DNA from: Sphingomonas sp. PP-CE-1A-559
GTDB taxonomy: Bacteria > Pseudomonadota > Alphaproteobacteria > Sphingomonadales > Sphingomonadaceae
NCBI RefSeq assembly: GCF_004340965.1
Contig: NZ_SLYA01000002.1
Coordinates: 310,001 to 374,000, forward strand
Reading direction: 5' to 3'
Length of the DNA: 64,000 nucleotides
The notes below the pieces were generated by a model. It did no database searches. It saw nothing but the letters and a program-made list of their open reading frames with translations, and was not told the DNA's origin. Each line of letters begins with the position of its first letter. Position 1 is the first letter of the stretch. Shown here piece by piece: positions 18,570-27,182 of this stretch. The position numbers and the translations under genes are program-made.

Positions 18570-20294
18570 TCATTGGGGCTTGGCCTTCGCAGCTTGCGCG
18601 GCTTTCCAGGCAGCCACGTCCTCCAATGCAACACTACGCCGCAAGACCAGCGCATCCGGATCGATCACGTCATGCGCGCCCGCCGGGACCGACAAGCTCG
18701 CCTTCCCCCCATTCATCGGCAGCGTCCGCATCTTCCCATCGATCTGCACCTGTACCGGAAGCGGGAAGGGGCCATTGCCCGGCACTTTCCAAGCCAAACC
18801 CAACGTATTCCCCGTCCGCGTCTCAACCAGTTCAGGCAGCGCCGCCTGCCGAAGATACACGTCGAAGAACCATTTATAGTCCTTCCCCGTCACCTTCCGG
18901 ACGAGCGCCTCATATTCCTTCGTCGACCCGAACCGCGGCGCGAAATTGCCCGGCTTTGGATCCGCGCGCCCATAAACCGCAAGCCGTGTGACGTCGAAGA
19001 ACGCCTTGTCGCCAATCAGGCTTCGCAGCGTGTGGAGCATCCACGAGCCCTTGTAATAGATGTCCTGCCCCGCACCGCCCTTGTCGAGCTCGTACACCTC
19101 TTCCTCGGTAGTGATGCGCTGCTGCGTGATCGGCTTGAGGTTCATGATCGAGGTGCGTTCGCCCTGCATCATCGTCGCGTACCGCGCACGCCCCTCGCGC
19201 CACTGGCCATACAGCGGCTGCATGTACGTGCCATATCCCTCATGCAGCCAGTAATCGTCCCAATTGGCGGCGGTCAGCTGGTTGCCGAACCACTCATGCG
19301 CGAATTCGTGCTGGAACAGCCAGTCGAACCCCTCCGGCGCCTTCTCGTAGCCGTTGCCGTAGGCGTTGATCGTCTGGTGCTCCATGCCCTTGTGCGGCGT
19401 CTCGACCACGCCGACCTTCTCGTCGCCGAACGGGTAGGGCCCGATCATGCTCTCGAAGAAATCGAGCGTCGGCGCGAACTCGGCGAACAGCTTTTCCGCC
19501 TGCGGTTTCTCGCCCGGCAAATACCAGTAATACATCGGGATGCTGTTGCCGAAGCGGCTCTTGTAGGTGCCGCTGATCTCTTCATACGGCCCGACGTTCA
19601 GCGCGATACCGTAGGTGTTGGGATGCTTGGCGCGCCAGTTCCACGTCGTCCGCCCGTCCGCCAGCGTATCGACGCCGAGCAGCACGCCGTTCGATGGCGC
19701 CTTCAGCCCCTTGGGCACGGTGATGTGGAGCGTCACCAGCGCGGGCTCGCCGGTCGGGAAATCGAGGCACGGCCAGAACAGGTCGCAGCCATAGCCTTCC
19801 GCGGTCGTCGCAAACCAGGTGCGGCCATCGGGTGTCTTCGACCAGACCGTCCCGTCGTCCCACGGCGCCTTCACTGCGACGTGTGGTGTGCCGCCATAGG
19901 TGATCTTCGCGGTGACCTTGCCACCGGCTGAGACCGGCTTGGGCAGCGTGATCGTCAGCCGTCCCTCGGGATTGCTCCACGCGGTACGGGCGAGCGGTAC
20001 GCCGTCGATCGCAATCGCGCTGACCGGCAGATTGCGGTCGAGGTCGATCGGCAGGCGGGTGAGGGGGGCCTTCGCGGTGAAGGTTAACGTCGCCACGCCA
20101 TTCAGGCTCTCCGTCTCGGGCAGCACTTCGAACGCCAAATCCGCGCTGTCGAACTGGAGCGCGGTCTGCTCGGGCGTCAGCACCCCACCCGAACGCTGCG
20201 TCTGCGCGGTAATCGCGGGCTCGCCCTTCTTCGGAAGCGGGGCGACGGCGAGAAGCGCGGTGGCGCTGGCGGCGAGTAATAAGCGCGAGATCAT
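18570..20294 (-). CDS. M1 family zinc metallopeptidase, exported
   Basis: This 574-residue aminopeptidase-N-type enzyme starts with a Sec signal peptide (about residues 1-20), so it is periplasmic or secreted. The zinc site is complete: HEFAH at 329-333 and Glu352 in HEGYG, the HExxH-x18-E pattern. The substrate-anchoring GMEHQ (303-307) takes the place of GAMEN. A beta-sandwich N domain precedes the catalytic domain; the long C-terminal superhelix of PepN is absent, as in shorter M1 members. ATG 20294 precedes the signal peptide; upstream GTG/ATG codons would disrupt it. Probably degrades peptides. Confidence 0.92.
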   Translation of the reverse strand: MISRLLLAASATALLAVAPLPKKGEPAITAQTQRSGGVLTPEQTALQFDSADLAFEVLPETESLNGVATLTFTAKAPLTRLPIDLDRNLPVSAIAIDGVPLARTAWSNPEGRLTITLPKPVSAGGKVTAKITYGGTPHVAVKAPWDDGTVWSKTPDGRTWFATTAEGYGCDLFWPCLDFPTGEPALVTLHITVPKGLKAPSNGVLLGVDTLADGRTTWNWRAKHPNTYGIALNVGPYEEISGTYKSRFGNSIPMYYWYLPGEKPQAEKLFAEFAPTLDFFESMIGPYPFGDEKVGVVETPHKGMEHQTINAYGNGYEKAPEGFDWLFQHEFAHEWFGNQLTAANWDDYWLHEGYGTYMQPLYGQWREGRARYATMMQGERTSIMNLKPITQQRITTEEEVYELDKGGAGQDIYYKGSWMLHTLRSLIGDKAFFDVTRLAVYGRADPKPGNFAPRFGSTKEYEALVRKVTGKDYKWFFDVYLRQAALPELVETRTGNTLGLAWKVPGNGPFPLPVQVQIDGKMRTLPMNGGKASLSVPAGAHDVIDPDALVLRRSVALEDVAAWKAAQAAKAKPQ

Positions 20295-20347
20295 GCCGCG
20301 TTCTCGCGCCTGGGCGGCTCGCATACAAGTGCGATCCGGCACCTTCG

Positions 20348-20426
20348 GTTCTCCTGCGAACGCAGGAGCCCAGGATTACGAAAACCGCCGCTCGTTACCC
20401 TGGACTCCTGCCTTCGCAGGGGAACG
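20348..20426. repeat. Dispersed palindromic repeat, family R2 (copy 5)
   Basis: GTTCTCCTGCGAACGCAGGA with GCCCAGGAT at the left and CTGGACTCCTGCCTTCGCAGGGGAAC at the right, in the divergent gap between the M1 peptidase and lon. Confidence 0.8.
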
Positions 20427-20473
20427 GCAGGTCCTCGGGCGACGCGCCAAAACCCCTAACCACCGCCAACCAA

Positions 20474-20503
20474 TTGATGGACGGTTCATCCTCACCATAT
20501 AAG
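20474..20503 (+). promoter_or_regulatory. Predicted promoter of lon
   Basis: TTGATG (20474-20479), 18 bases, then TATAAG (20498-20503). The same bases also give a partial heat-shock -10 (CCATATAA). Transcription would start near 20510, 35 bases before the chosen lon ATG. Confidence 0.45.
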
Positions 20504-20544
20504 CTGTAGATTATGCCCCCATGCAGGCACCCACCGGAGCGTTC

Positions 20545-22938
20545 ATGACCCAGTACCCCGTCCTTCCCCTTCGCGACATCGTCGTGTTCCCGCACATGAT
20601 CGTGCCGCTGTTCGTCGGCCGCGATAAGTCCGTTGCCGCGCTCGAAGCGGCAATGGCGGCGGACAAGGAGATCTATCTCGTCGCGCAGGTCGATCCGGCC
20701 GAGGACGATCCCTCGCGCGACGACCTGTATTCGATGGGCGTCACCGCGACCGTGCTCCAGCTACTGAAGCTCCCCGACGGCACGGTCCGCGTGCTGGTCG
20801 AGGGCAAGGGCCGCGCGACTCTGGAAACGCTGGACGAAAGCGGCGACTTCCTGACCGCCACGGTCGAACCGGTCGCTGACGCGGAGGTCGAAGGACCCGA
20901 GCTCATCGCGCTGATGCGCTCGGTGGTCGACCAGTTCGAGAATTACGCCAAGCTCAATCGCAAGCTCTCGTCGGAAACGTCGGTGCAGCTGTCCGAGATC
21001 GAGGACGCGTCGAAGCTCTCCGACGCGGTGATCGCCAACGTCCAGATCAAGGTCGCCGAGAAGCAGGCGATCCTGCTCGAGACCAACCCGTCGAAGCGCC
21101 TCGAAATGGCGTTCGCGGCGATGGAGGGCGAGCTGGGCGTCCTTCAGGTTGAGAAGAAGATCAAGAGCCGCGTGAAGCGCCAGATGGAGAAGACGCAGCG
21201 CGAATATTACCTCAACGAGCAGTTGAAGGCGATCCAGCGCGAGCTCGGCAACGAGGACGGCGAGGGCGAAGGCGACGAGATCGCCGAGCTGACGCAGAAG
21301 ATCGCGACGCTCAAGATGAGCAAGGAGGCGCGCGGCAAGGCGACGTCGGAGCTGAAGAAGCTCAAGACGATGGCACCGATGAGCGCCGAGGCGACCGTCG
21401 TGCGCAATTATCTCGACGTGCTGCTCGGCCTCCCCTGGGGCAAGAAGTCGAAGATCAAGAAGGACATCGCCGCCGCGCAGGTGACGCTGGACGAAGATCA
21501 TTATGCGCTCGAGAAGGTCAAGGACCGGATCGTCGAGTATCTCGCGGTGCAGGCGCGTACCAACAAGCTGAAGGGGCCGATCCTGTGCCTCGTCGGCCCT
21601 CCGGGCGTTGGCAAGACCTCGCTCGGCAAGTCGATCGCCAAGGCGACCGGGCGCGAATTCATCCGCCAGTCGCTGGGCGGCGTGCGTGACGAAGCCGAGA
21701 TCCGTGGGCATCGTCGGACGTATATCGGTTCGCTGCCGGGCAAGATCGTAACGAACCTGAAAAAGGCCGGCACGTCGAACCCGCTGTTCCTGCTCGACGA
21801 GATCGACAAGCTCGGCCAGGATTTCCGCGGCGACCCCGCCTCGGCGCTGCTCGAGGTCCTCGACCCGGAGCAGAACGGCAAGTTCCAGGATCATTATCTG
21901 GAAGTCGATATCGACCTGTCGGACGTGATGTTCGTGTGCACGGCGAACTCGCTCAACCTCCCGCAGGCGCTGCTCGACCGGATGGAGATCATCCGTCTGG
22001 AGGGTTATACCGAGGACGAGAAGGTCGAGATCGCCGAGCGTCATCTGGTCGAGAAGCAGATCGAGGCGCATGGCCTGAAGCCTGGTGAGTTCACGCTGAC
22101 GCAGGAGGGGCTTCGTACGCTCATCCAGCAGTACACGCGCGAGGCCGGCGTGCGTACGCTCGAGCGCGAGATCGCCAAGCTGTGCCGCAAGGCGCTGCGC
22201 CAGATTCTTGAGAACAAGACCACCAGCGTCACGATCACGCCCGAGAACATCGGTGAATATGCCGGCGTGCAGAAGTACCGCCACGGGCTTGGCGAGACCG
22301 AGAACCAGATCGGTGCGGTCACCGGGCTCGCCTGGACCGAGGTCGGCGGCGAGTTGCTGACGATCGAGAGCGTCACGGTCGCGGGCAAGGGGCAGGCCAA
22401 GCTCACCGGTACGCTCGGCGACGTGATGAAGGAGTCGATCGAGACCGCGTTCAGCTATGTGAAGGCGCGTGCACCCAGCTACGGGATCAAGCCGAGCCTG
22501 TTCGCGCGGAAGGATATCCACATCCATCTGCCCGAGGGTGCGGTGCCGAAGGATGGCCCGTCGGCGGGTATTGGCATGGTCACGTCGATCGTCTCGACGC
22601 TGACCGGCGTGCCGATCCGGCGCGAGGTGGCGATGACCGGCGAGGTTACGCTGCGTGGTCGCGTGCTGCCGATCGGTGGCCTCAAGGAGAAGCTGCTCGC
22701 CGCGCTCCGTGGTGGGATCGAGACGGTGCTGATCCCGGCCGAGAACGAGAAGGATCTCGCGGAGATCCCGGCGAACATCAAGGCGGGACTGAAAATCATC
22801 CCCGTTTCGCACGTCGACGAGGTGCTTCGCCTAGCGCTGACCGAGCCGCTCGAAGCGATCGAGTGGACCGATGCGGACGAGCTCGCGGCGCTGCCGCCGG
22901 CACCGATCGCACCGGTCGGGGGTGGCCTTCACCACTGA
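20545..22938 (+). CDS. lon: ATP-dependent protease Lon
   Basis: The 797-residue cytoplasmic AAA+ serine protease degrades damaged and regulatory proteins. The LON substrate domain begins with [20 protein letters not shown]. Walker A GPPGVGKT lies near residue 354, and the catalytic dyad is Ser673 (KDGPSAG) and Lys716 ([10 protein letters not shown]), with the same 43-residue gap as E. coli Ser679/Lys722. ATG 20545 is chosen because GGAG lies six bases upstream and it matches the usual N terminus; an ATG at 20521 is in frame. Confidence 0.97.
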   Translation: MTQYPVLPLRDIVVFPHMIVPLFVGRDKSVAALEAAMAADKEIYLVAQVDPAEDDPSRDDLYSMGVTATVLQLLKLPDGTVRVLVEGKGRATLETLDESGDFLTATVEPVADAEVEGPELIALMRSVVDQFENYAKLNRKLSSETSVQLSEIEDASKLSDAVIANVQIKVAEKQAILLETNPSKRLEMAFAAMEGELGVLQVEKKIKSRVKRQMEKTQREYYLNEQLKAIQRELGNEDGEGEGDEIAELTQKIATLKMSKEARGKATSELKKLKTMAPMSAEATVVRNYLDVLLGLPWGKKSKIKKDIAAAQVTLDEDHYALEKVKDRIVEYLAVQARTNKLKGPILCLVGPPGVGKTSLGKSIAKATGREFIRQSLGGVRDEAEIRGHRRTYIGSLPGKIVTNLKKAGTSNPLFLLDEIDKLGQDFRGDPASALLEVLDPEQNGKFQDHYLEVDIDLSDVMFVCTANSLNLPQALLDRMEIIRLEGYTEDEKVEIAERHLVEKQIEAHGLKPGEFTLTQEGLRTLIQQYTREAGVRTLEREIAKLCRKALRQILENKTTSVTITPENIGEYAGVQKYRHGLGETENQIGAVTGLAWTEVGGELLTIESVTVAGKGQAKLTGTLGDVMKESIETAFSYVKARAPSYGIKPSLFARKDIHIHLPEGAVPKDGPSAGIGMVTSIVSTLTGVPIRREVAMTGEVTLRGRVLPIGGLKEKLLAALRGGIETVLIPAENEKDLAEIPANIKAGLKIIPVSHVDEVLRLALTEPLEAIEWTDADELAALPPAPIAPVGGGLHH

Positions 22939-22977
22939 TCCATGTTTGGATCGTAAGCGATGACGCGGCGGTTTCGT

Positions 22978-23005
22978 TTGACAGCAGACGGGGCCGCCGC
23001 ATTAT
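22978..23005 (+). promoter_or_regulatory. Predicted sigma-70 promoter of the HU gene
   Basis: A perfect -35 TTGACA (22978-22983), 16 bases, then CATTAT (23000-23005). The expected start is about 55 bases upstream of the HU ATG. The spacer overlaps a GC-rich inverted repeat (GCGGCGG ... CCGCCGC) that may also end lon transcription. Confidence 0.55.
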
Positions 23006-23067
23006 TGCGCGCTGATTGCGGTCGCGAGTCCATCACGGCCGATTAGAGTTTTTTCCCGGGGGATTAT

Positions 23068-23340
23068 ATGAACAAGCAGGAGCTGATCGCGACGGTTGCC
23101 GACACGTCCGGGCTGGTAAAAGCCGACGCGGTCAAGGCGGTCGAGGCGGTGTTCGATGCGATCGAGGCATCGTTGAAGAAGGGCGACGAGGTTCGCCTGG
23201 TCGGTTTCGGCACGTTCTCGATTTCGAAGCGCAAGGCGTCGACCGGCCGCAATCCGCGTACCGGCGAGCCGATGACGATCAAGGCTTCGACGCAGCCCAA
23301 GTTCAAGGCCGGCAAGGGCCTGAAGGACGCGGTCAACTAG
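23068..23340 (+). CDS. hupB: DNA-binding protein HU
   Basis: The 90-residue histone-like protein bends and compacts DNA as a dimer. The N-terminal helices MNKQELIATVADTSGL, the GFGTFSISKRKASTGRNPRTGE beta-arm region with the conserved RNP turn, and the C-terminal PKFKAGKGLKDAVN are complete. GGGGGA precedes the ATG. It lies downstream of lon, the usual arrangement, but has its own promoter. Confidence 0.97.
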   Translation: MNKQELIATVADTSGLVKADAVKAVEAVFDAIEASLKKGDEVRLVGFGTFSISKRKASTGRNPRTGEPMTIKASTQPKFKAGKGLKDAVN

Positions 23341-23358
23341 GACCGGTGTCGATAGGGC

Positions 23359-23386
23359 TGGACAGGTGGACGGGGTCTGCCTAAAG
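23359..23386 (+). promoter_or_regulatory. Possible promoter of tRNA-Val
   Basis: TGGACA (23359-23364), 16 bases, CTAAAG (23381-23386), ending 21 bases before the mature tRNA. The match is moderate. Confidence 0.35.
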
Positions 23387-23407
23387 GCCCGCTTCCGAAC
23401 GAGTTTC

Positions 23408-23482
23408 GGGCGCGTAGCTCAGTGGTAGAGCACACCCTTCACACGGGTGGGGTCGCTGGTTCAATCCCAGCCGCGCCCACCA
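23408..23482 (+). tRNA. tRNA-Val (anticodon CAC)
   Basis: The 75-nt cloverleaf has acceptor GGGCGCG/CGCGCCC, D arm GCTCAGTGGTAGAGC, anticodon stem CACCC/GGGTG enclosing TTCACAC (anticodon CAC), T arm GGTTCAATCCC and an encoded CCA. Confidence 0.95.
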
Positions 23483-23553
23483 GATTTACGCCGGTCTCTT
23501 CGCACGAAGGGGCCGGCGTTGCTGTTTCTGGCGTCCGTCGGCCCGATCCGGCT

Positions 23554-23665
23554 TCCCCCCTCCCTGAAAGGGAGGGGCCGGGGGTGGGTCGGGTTCCGTA
23601 TCGGCGAACGGTCGCGGCATAAGCGGGCCTACCCACCCCCAACCCCTCCCTTTCAGGGAGGGGAG
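23554..23665. repeat. Dispersed palindromic repeat, family R4 (copy 2)
   Basis: CCCCCCTCCCTGAAAGGGAGGGGC with GGGGGTGGGTCGG at the left and CCCACCCCCAACCCC plus CCCTTTCAGGGAGGGG at the right. It is close in sequence to the copy at 54802. Confidence 0.85.
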
Positions 23666-23723
23666 AATGTCGGGCTAAGCCCTAACCCGAAATCCCAACA
23701 TGACAGCTTCTTCATTAGGCTGG

Positions 23724-23741
23724 TTCGTTCGATCGAACTAA
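23724..23741. promoter_or_regulatory. Probable TetR operator (palindrome)
   Basis: A perfect 12-bp palindrome GTTCGATCGAAC (23727-23738), extended by TT and AA outside one mismatched pair, lies ten bases before the regulator start. Its position suggests autoregulation of the efflux operon; binding is inferred, not shown. Confidence 0.5.
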
Positions 23742-23750
23742 ACGTCCCGT

Positions 23751-24386
23751 GTGGTCCAGTCTCGACTCCTAGACATCGCGATCAGCGAATTCGGCAGCAA
23801 GGGGCTGGAGGGGGCAAGCACGCGCGCGATCGCTGCGGCGGCGGGCACGGCGATGTCGTCGATCACCTATCATTACGGCGGTAAGGACGGGCTGTATCTC
23901 GCCGCGGCGGATCGGATCGCCGAGCGCATGTCCGCGATGATGACCGAGCCGTTCGACGTACCCGCCGGGGTCGTCGAGGATGCCGCCGCAGCCCGCACCC
24001 GGATCCACCGGATATTCGCGCGGCTCGCAGATAAGATGGCGAGCGACGAGAACGCCGACTGGACGCTGTTCGTTCTGCGCGAGCAGATGAAACCCGGTGC
24101 GGCGTTCGAGCGGATCTATGGCGGCGTAATGGGGCAGATGATCGAGACGCTTGCCGATCTCGTCGCCACTGCGACCGGCTGTACCAACGAGCGCGTCGCT
24201 CGGATTACGACGATCACGTTGATGGGGCAGGTCCTCGCGCTGCGATCGAGCCGCGCGACCTTCCTCAAACTGCTCGGGCGCGATGCGCTCGGGGCCGACG
24301 ACATCCTCGATATCAAGGCGCGTATCGACGCCAATATCGACGCTATTCTCGATTCGATGCGTGCTGAAGAACAGGGCCAGGCATGA
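23751..24386 (+). CDS. TetR/AcrR-family transcriptional regulator
   Basis: The 211-residue repressor has an N-terminal HTH: LLDIAISEFGSKGLEGASTRAIAAAAGTAMSS, with SSITYHYGGKDGLY as the recognition-helix segment. Its C-terminal region resembles the CecR (YbiH) ligand-binding class seen with efflux pumps. The start is GTG at 23751 with no clear ribosome binding site, so the mRNA may be leaderless. It is coupled to the emrA-like gene by ATGA. It most likely controls the pump genes that follow in response to a small toxic ligand. Confidence 0.9.
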   Translation: MVQSRLLDIAISEFGSKGLEGASTRAIAAAAGTAMSSITYHYGGKDGLYLAAADRIAERMSAMMTEPFDVPAGVVEDAAAARTRIHRIFARLADKMASDENADWTLFVLREQMKPGAAFERIYGGVMGQMIETLADLVATATGCTNERVARITTITLMGQVLALRSSRATFLKLLGRDALGADDILDIKARIDANIDAILDSMRAEEQGQA

Positions 24387-25564
24387 CCGACCAGACGAAC
24401 TACTCCGACGCCAACCACGACGATGAGGATCGCAAGTCCGATCCGAACGGCGAGGACCAGCAGTCCGATACCGACCAGCAAGACGAGTCTGACGACGACA
24501 AGGCCGAGGGCGACGACAAGAAGCCGTCGGTCTTCAAGAAGCCGCTGTTCTGGATCATCCTCGTCATCGTCGTCGGCGGGCTGATCATCGGCGGCGTGCT
24601 CTACTGGCTCCACGCGCGGCAGTTCGAATCGACCGACGACGCGTTCGTCGACACGCACATCGTCCGCCTTGCGCCGCAAGTCGCGGGCACGCTGGTCCAG
24701 GTCGCGGACATCGACAACCGCCACGTCGAGGCGGGCCGCCTGCTCGCGGTCATCAAGGCATCCGGCCGCGATGCGCAGGTCGCCGAGGCGCAGGCAAACG
24801 AATCGCAGGCCCGCGCACAGTTCGCGCAGGCACAGGCGCAGGTCACCGCTGCCGAAGCGCAACGCCAGCAGGCTGCCGCCCAAGCACGCGTCCCAATGGC
24901 CGCCGCGGTAAAGGCCCAGCAGGATCTCGCGCGTTACGAGGCGTTGCTGCGGCTCGATCCGAGCGCGGTCGCCGGGCAACAGCTAGATCAGGCGCGCGCC
25001 ACCGCCCGCCAGACCGCCGCCGATGCCGCCGCCGCCCGCGAGCAGATCGACACCGCCACCGCCCAGATCAGCGTCGCCAGGAAGCAGGTCGGCGCGGCCA
25101 AGTCGGTGATCGACGCCCGTCGTGCGCAGGTCGATCAGGCCAACGTCACGATCGGCGATCTCCGCCTGACCGCGCCGGTCGCGGGGCAAGTCGTCAACCG
25201 CTCGGTCAACGTCGGCTCCTATGTCGCGCCCGGCACGCAGCTGATGGCGATCGTCCCCGACACAATGTGGGTGACGGCGAACTTCAAGGAAACGCAGCTC
25301 ACGCTGATGAAGATTGGCCAGCCCGTCGATATCCATGTCGACGCGTATCCCGGCGTCGACTTCAAGGGTCATGTCGACTCGATCCAGCGCGGCGCCGGCC
25401 AGGCGTTCGCCCTGCTGCCCCCGCAGAACGCGACCGGCAACTACGTAAAGGTGGTCCAGCGCGTCCCCGTCCGTATCGTGTTCGACGCGAAGAACGGCCC
25501 CGATCCGAAGCGGTATCCGATCGGTCCCGGCATGTCGGTGGTGCCGACCGTCAAGGTCCGCTGA
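24383..25564 (+). CDS. emrA: HlyD/EmrA-family periplasmic adaptor of an efflux pump
   Basis: The 393-residue membrane fusion protein joins the inner membrane transporter to an outer membrane channel. An unusual 50-residue cytoplasmic N terminus is nearly all Asp, Glu, Ser, Gln and Lys. One membrane helix (about residues 55-75) follows, then the biotinyl-lipoyl half (DDAFVDTHIVRLAPQVAGTL), a long Ala/Gln-rich coiled coil (about residues 130-245) and the second half motif (LTAPVAGQVVNRSVNVG). Second gene of the operon, overlapping the regulator by ATGA. Confidence 0.9.
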   Translation: MTDQTNYSDANHDDEDRKSDPNGEDQQSDTDQQDESDDDKAEGDDKKPSVFKKPLFWIILVIVVGGLIIGGVLYWLHARQFESTDDAFVDTHIVRLAPQVAGTLVQVADIDNRHVEAGRLLAVIKASGRDAQVAEAQANESQARAQFAQAQAQVTAAEAQRQQAAAQARVPMAAAVKAQQDLARYEALLRLDPSAVAGQQLDQARATARQTAADAAAAREQIDTATAQISVARKQVGAAKSVIDARRAQVDQANVTIGDLRLTAPVAGQVVNRSVNVGSYVAPGTQLMAIVPDTMWVTANFKETQLTLMKIGQPVDIHVDAYPGVDFKGHVDSIQRGAGQAFALLPPQNATGNYVKVVQRVPVRIVFDAKNGPDPKRYPIGPGMSVVPTVKVR

Positions 25565-25565
25565 G

Positions 25566-27182
25566 GTGGCCAAGGCGCCAGCCAAGGTCGATGCGGGGGG
25601 CGGCCACACCTGGTCGCCCAGCCGGTCGGCGGCGGGCAAGTACAGCCCGTGGCTGATCGTCGCGATCATCTCGATCCCGACCTTCATGGAGGTGCTCGAC
25701 ACCTCGATCGCCAACGTCGCGCTCGATCACATCTCGGGCGGGCTGTCGATCACCACCGACCAGGCGACCTGGGTGCTGACCAGCTACCTCGTCGCCAACG
25801 CGATCGTCATCCCGATCTCGGGCTGGCTTAGCGACGCAATCGGCCGAAAGCGGTATTTTCTGCTGTCGATCGCCCTGTTCACGCTCGCCTCGCTGATGTG
25901 CGGCCTCGCGCCGAACATCGCCACGCTCGTCGTCGCGCGCGTGCTGCAGGGCATTGGTGGCGGTGGCCTGGCGCCGGTCGAACAGTCGATCCTCGCCGAC
26001 ACCTTCCCGCCCAAGCAACGCGGGATGGCGTTCGCCGCGTTCGCGATCGTCGTCGTCGTCGGGCCCGTGCTCGGACCGACGCTGGGCGGCTACATCGTCG
26101 AATATTCGAGCTGGCATTGGGTGTTCCTGATCAACGTCCCCGTCGGCATCGCCGCCTGGTTCCTGGTCGAGACGTTCGTCGACGAGCCGGACCAGGTGAA
26201 GAAAGACCGTGACGAGCGCTTCAAGAACGGCCTGACGATCGACTATGTCGGTGTCGCACTGGTCGCGCTGGGCCTCGGCTTCCTCGAACTCACCTTCGAT
26301 CGCGGCGAGCGCGAGGACTGGTTCGCGAGCGGCTTCATCGTCATGTCGGCGATCATCGCCGCGGTGTCGCTGGTCAGCCTCGTCATCTGGGAGCTCAACC
26401 ACAAGGACCCGGTGATCGACCTCAAGCTGCTGAAGAACCGCAACTTCGCGCTGACGATCGGCGTGATGGGCGTCACCGGCATGATCCTGTTCGGCACGAC
26501 GCAGCTCATTCCGCAGATGCTGCAACAGGTGCTCGGCTACAGCTCGCTCGATGCCGGCCTCGCGCTTACCGCCGGCGGTCTGGCGACGCTCGTCATGGTG
26601 CCGTTCGCGGGGCGACTAAGCGGGCTGGTCGACGTCCGCTTCCTGCTGTTCCCGGCGTTGCTGGTGCAAGCGTTCGCGCTGTGGAACATGAGCCACCTGA
26701 CCGCCGACATCGCGTTCTCCGATGCGGCATTCGCCCGGCTGTTCCAGGCAATGGCGCTGCCGTTCCTGTTCGTGCCGATCAACGCGATCGCCTATGTCGG
26801 GCTCAAGCAGACGCAGACCGCGCAGGCGTCGAGCCTGCTCAACGTCTCGCGCAATCTTGGCGGCACGATCGGCATCTGTTTTGCGCAGACGCAGCTCGCA
26901 GGGGGGTTGCAGCGGCACCAGTCGGAATTGACTCAGACGCTCAACCCGCTCGACCCGAACTACAATGACTGGATGCAGAAGGCGACGAGCGTGTTCGGCG
27001 GGCAGGGCGATGCGACGACGCCTCTGGCCGTTCTCTACAGCCAGATGCAGCGGCAGGCGACGATGCTCGCGTTCCTCGACGTGTTCCGCGCGATGATGGT
27101 GGTCGTGCTGGTCGTCGCGCCACTGGTTCTATTCATGCGCTCCGGCAAGACCGGCGGCGCCCCCTCGGGAGGGATGCATTGA
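25566..27182 (+). CDS. emrB: EmrB/QacA-type (DHA2) drug:H+ antiporter
   Basis: The 538-residue major facilitator has about 14 membrane helices. Early motifs are FMEVLDTSIANVAL (DHA2 motif D1) and the loop 2-3 motif GWLSDAIGRKRYF (motif A). Motif C, VGPVLGPTLGGYIVE, in helix 5 marks an antiporter. The start is a GTG one base after the emrA stop. It expels lipophilic toxic compounds with EmrA and the NodT-family channel encoded next; the substrate cannot be told. Confidence 0.93.
   Translation: MAKAPAKVDAGGGHTWSPSRSAAGKYSPWLIVAIISIPTFMEVLDTSIANVALDHISGGLSITTDQATWVLTSYLVANAIVIPISGWLSDAIGRKRYFLLSIALFTLASLMCGLAPNIATLVVARVLQGIGGGGLAPVEQSILADTFPPKQRGMAFAAFAIVVVVGPVLGPTLGGYIVEYSSWHWVFLINVPVGIAAWFLVETFVDEPDQVKKDRDERFKNGLTIDYVGVALVALGLGFLELTFDRGEREDWFASGFIVMSAIIAAVSLVSLVIWELNHKDPVIDLKLLKNRNFALTIGVMGVTGMILFGTTQLIPQMLQQVLGYSSLDAGLALTAGGLATLVMVPFAGRLSGLVDVRFLLFPALLVQAFALWNMSHLTADIAFSDAAFARLFQAMALPFLFVPINAIAYVGLKQTQTAQASSLLNVSRNLGGTIGICFAQTQLAGGLQRHQSELTQTLNPLDPNYNDWMQKATSVFGGQGDATTPLAVLYSQMQRQATMLAFLDVFRAMMVVVLVVAPLVLFMRSGKTGGAPSGGMH

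Noticed and set aside
23554..23665. Repeat considered as a CRISPR or attachment site next to tRNA-Val
   Set aside because: There is a single inverted repeat, no regular spacer-repeat series, and no tRNA 3'-end duplication or integrase gene nearby.
23700..23741. A 13-codon frame (ATG 23700 to TAA) upstream of the TetR regulator
   Set aside because: It ends ten bases before the GTG start, has no ribosome binding site and overlaps the palindromic operator; chance is the simpler explanation.
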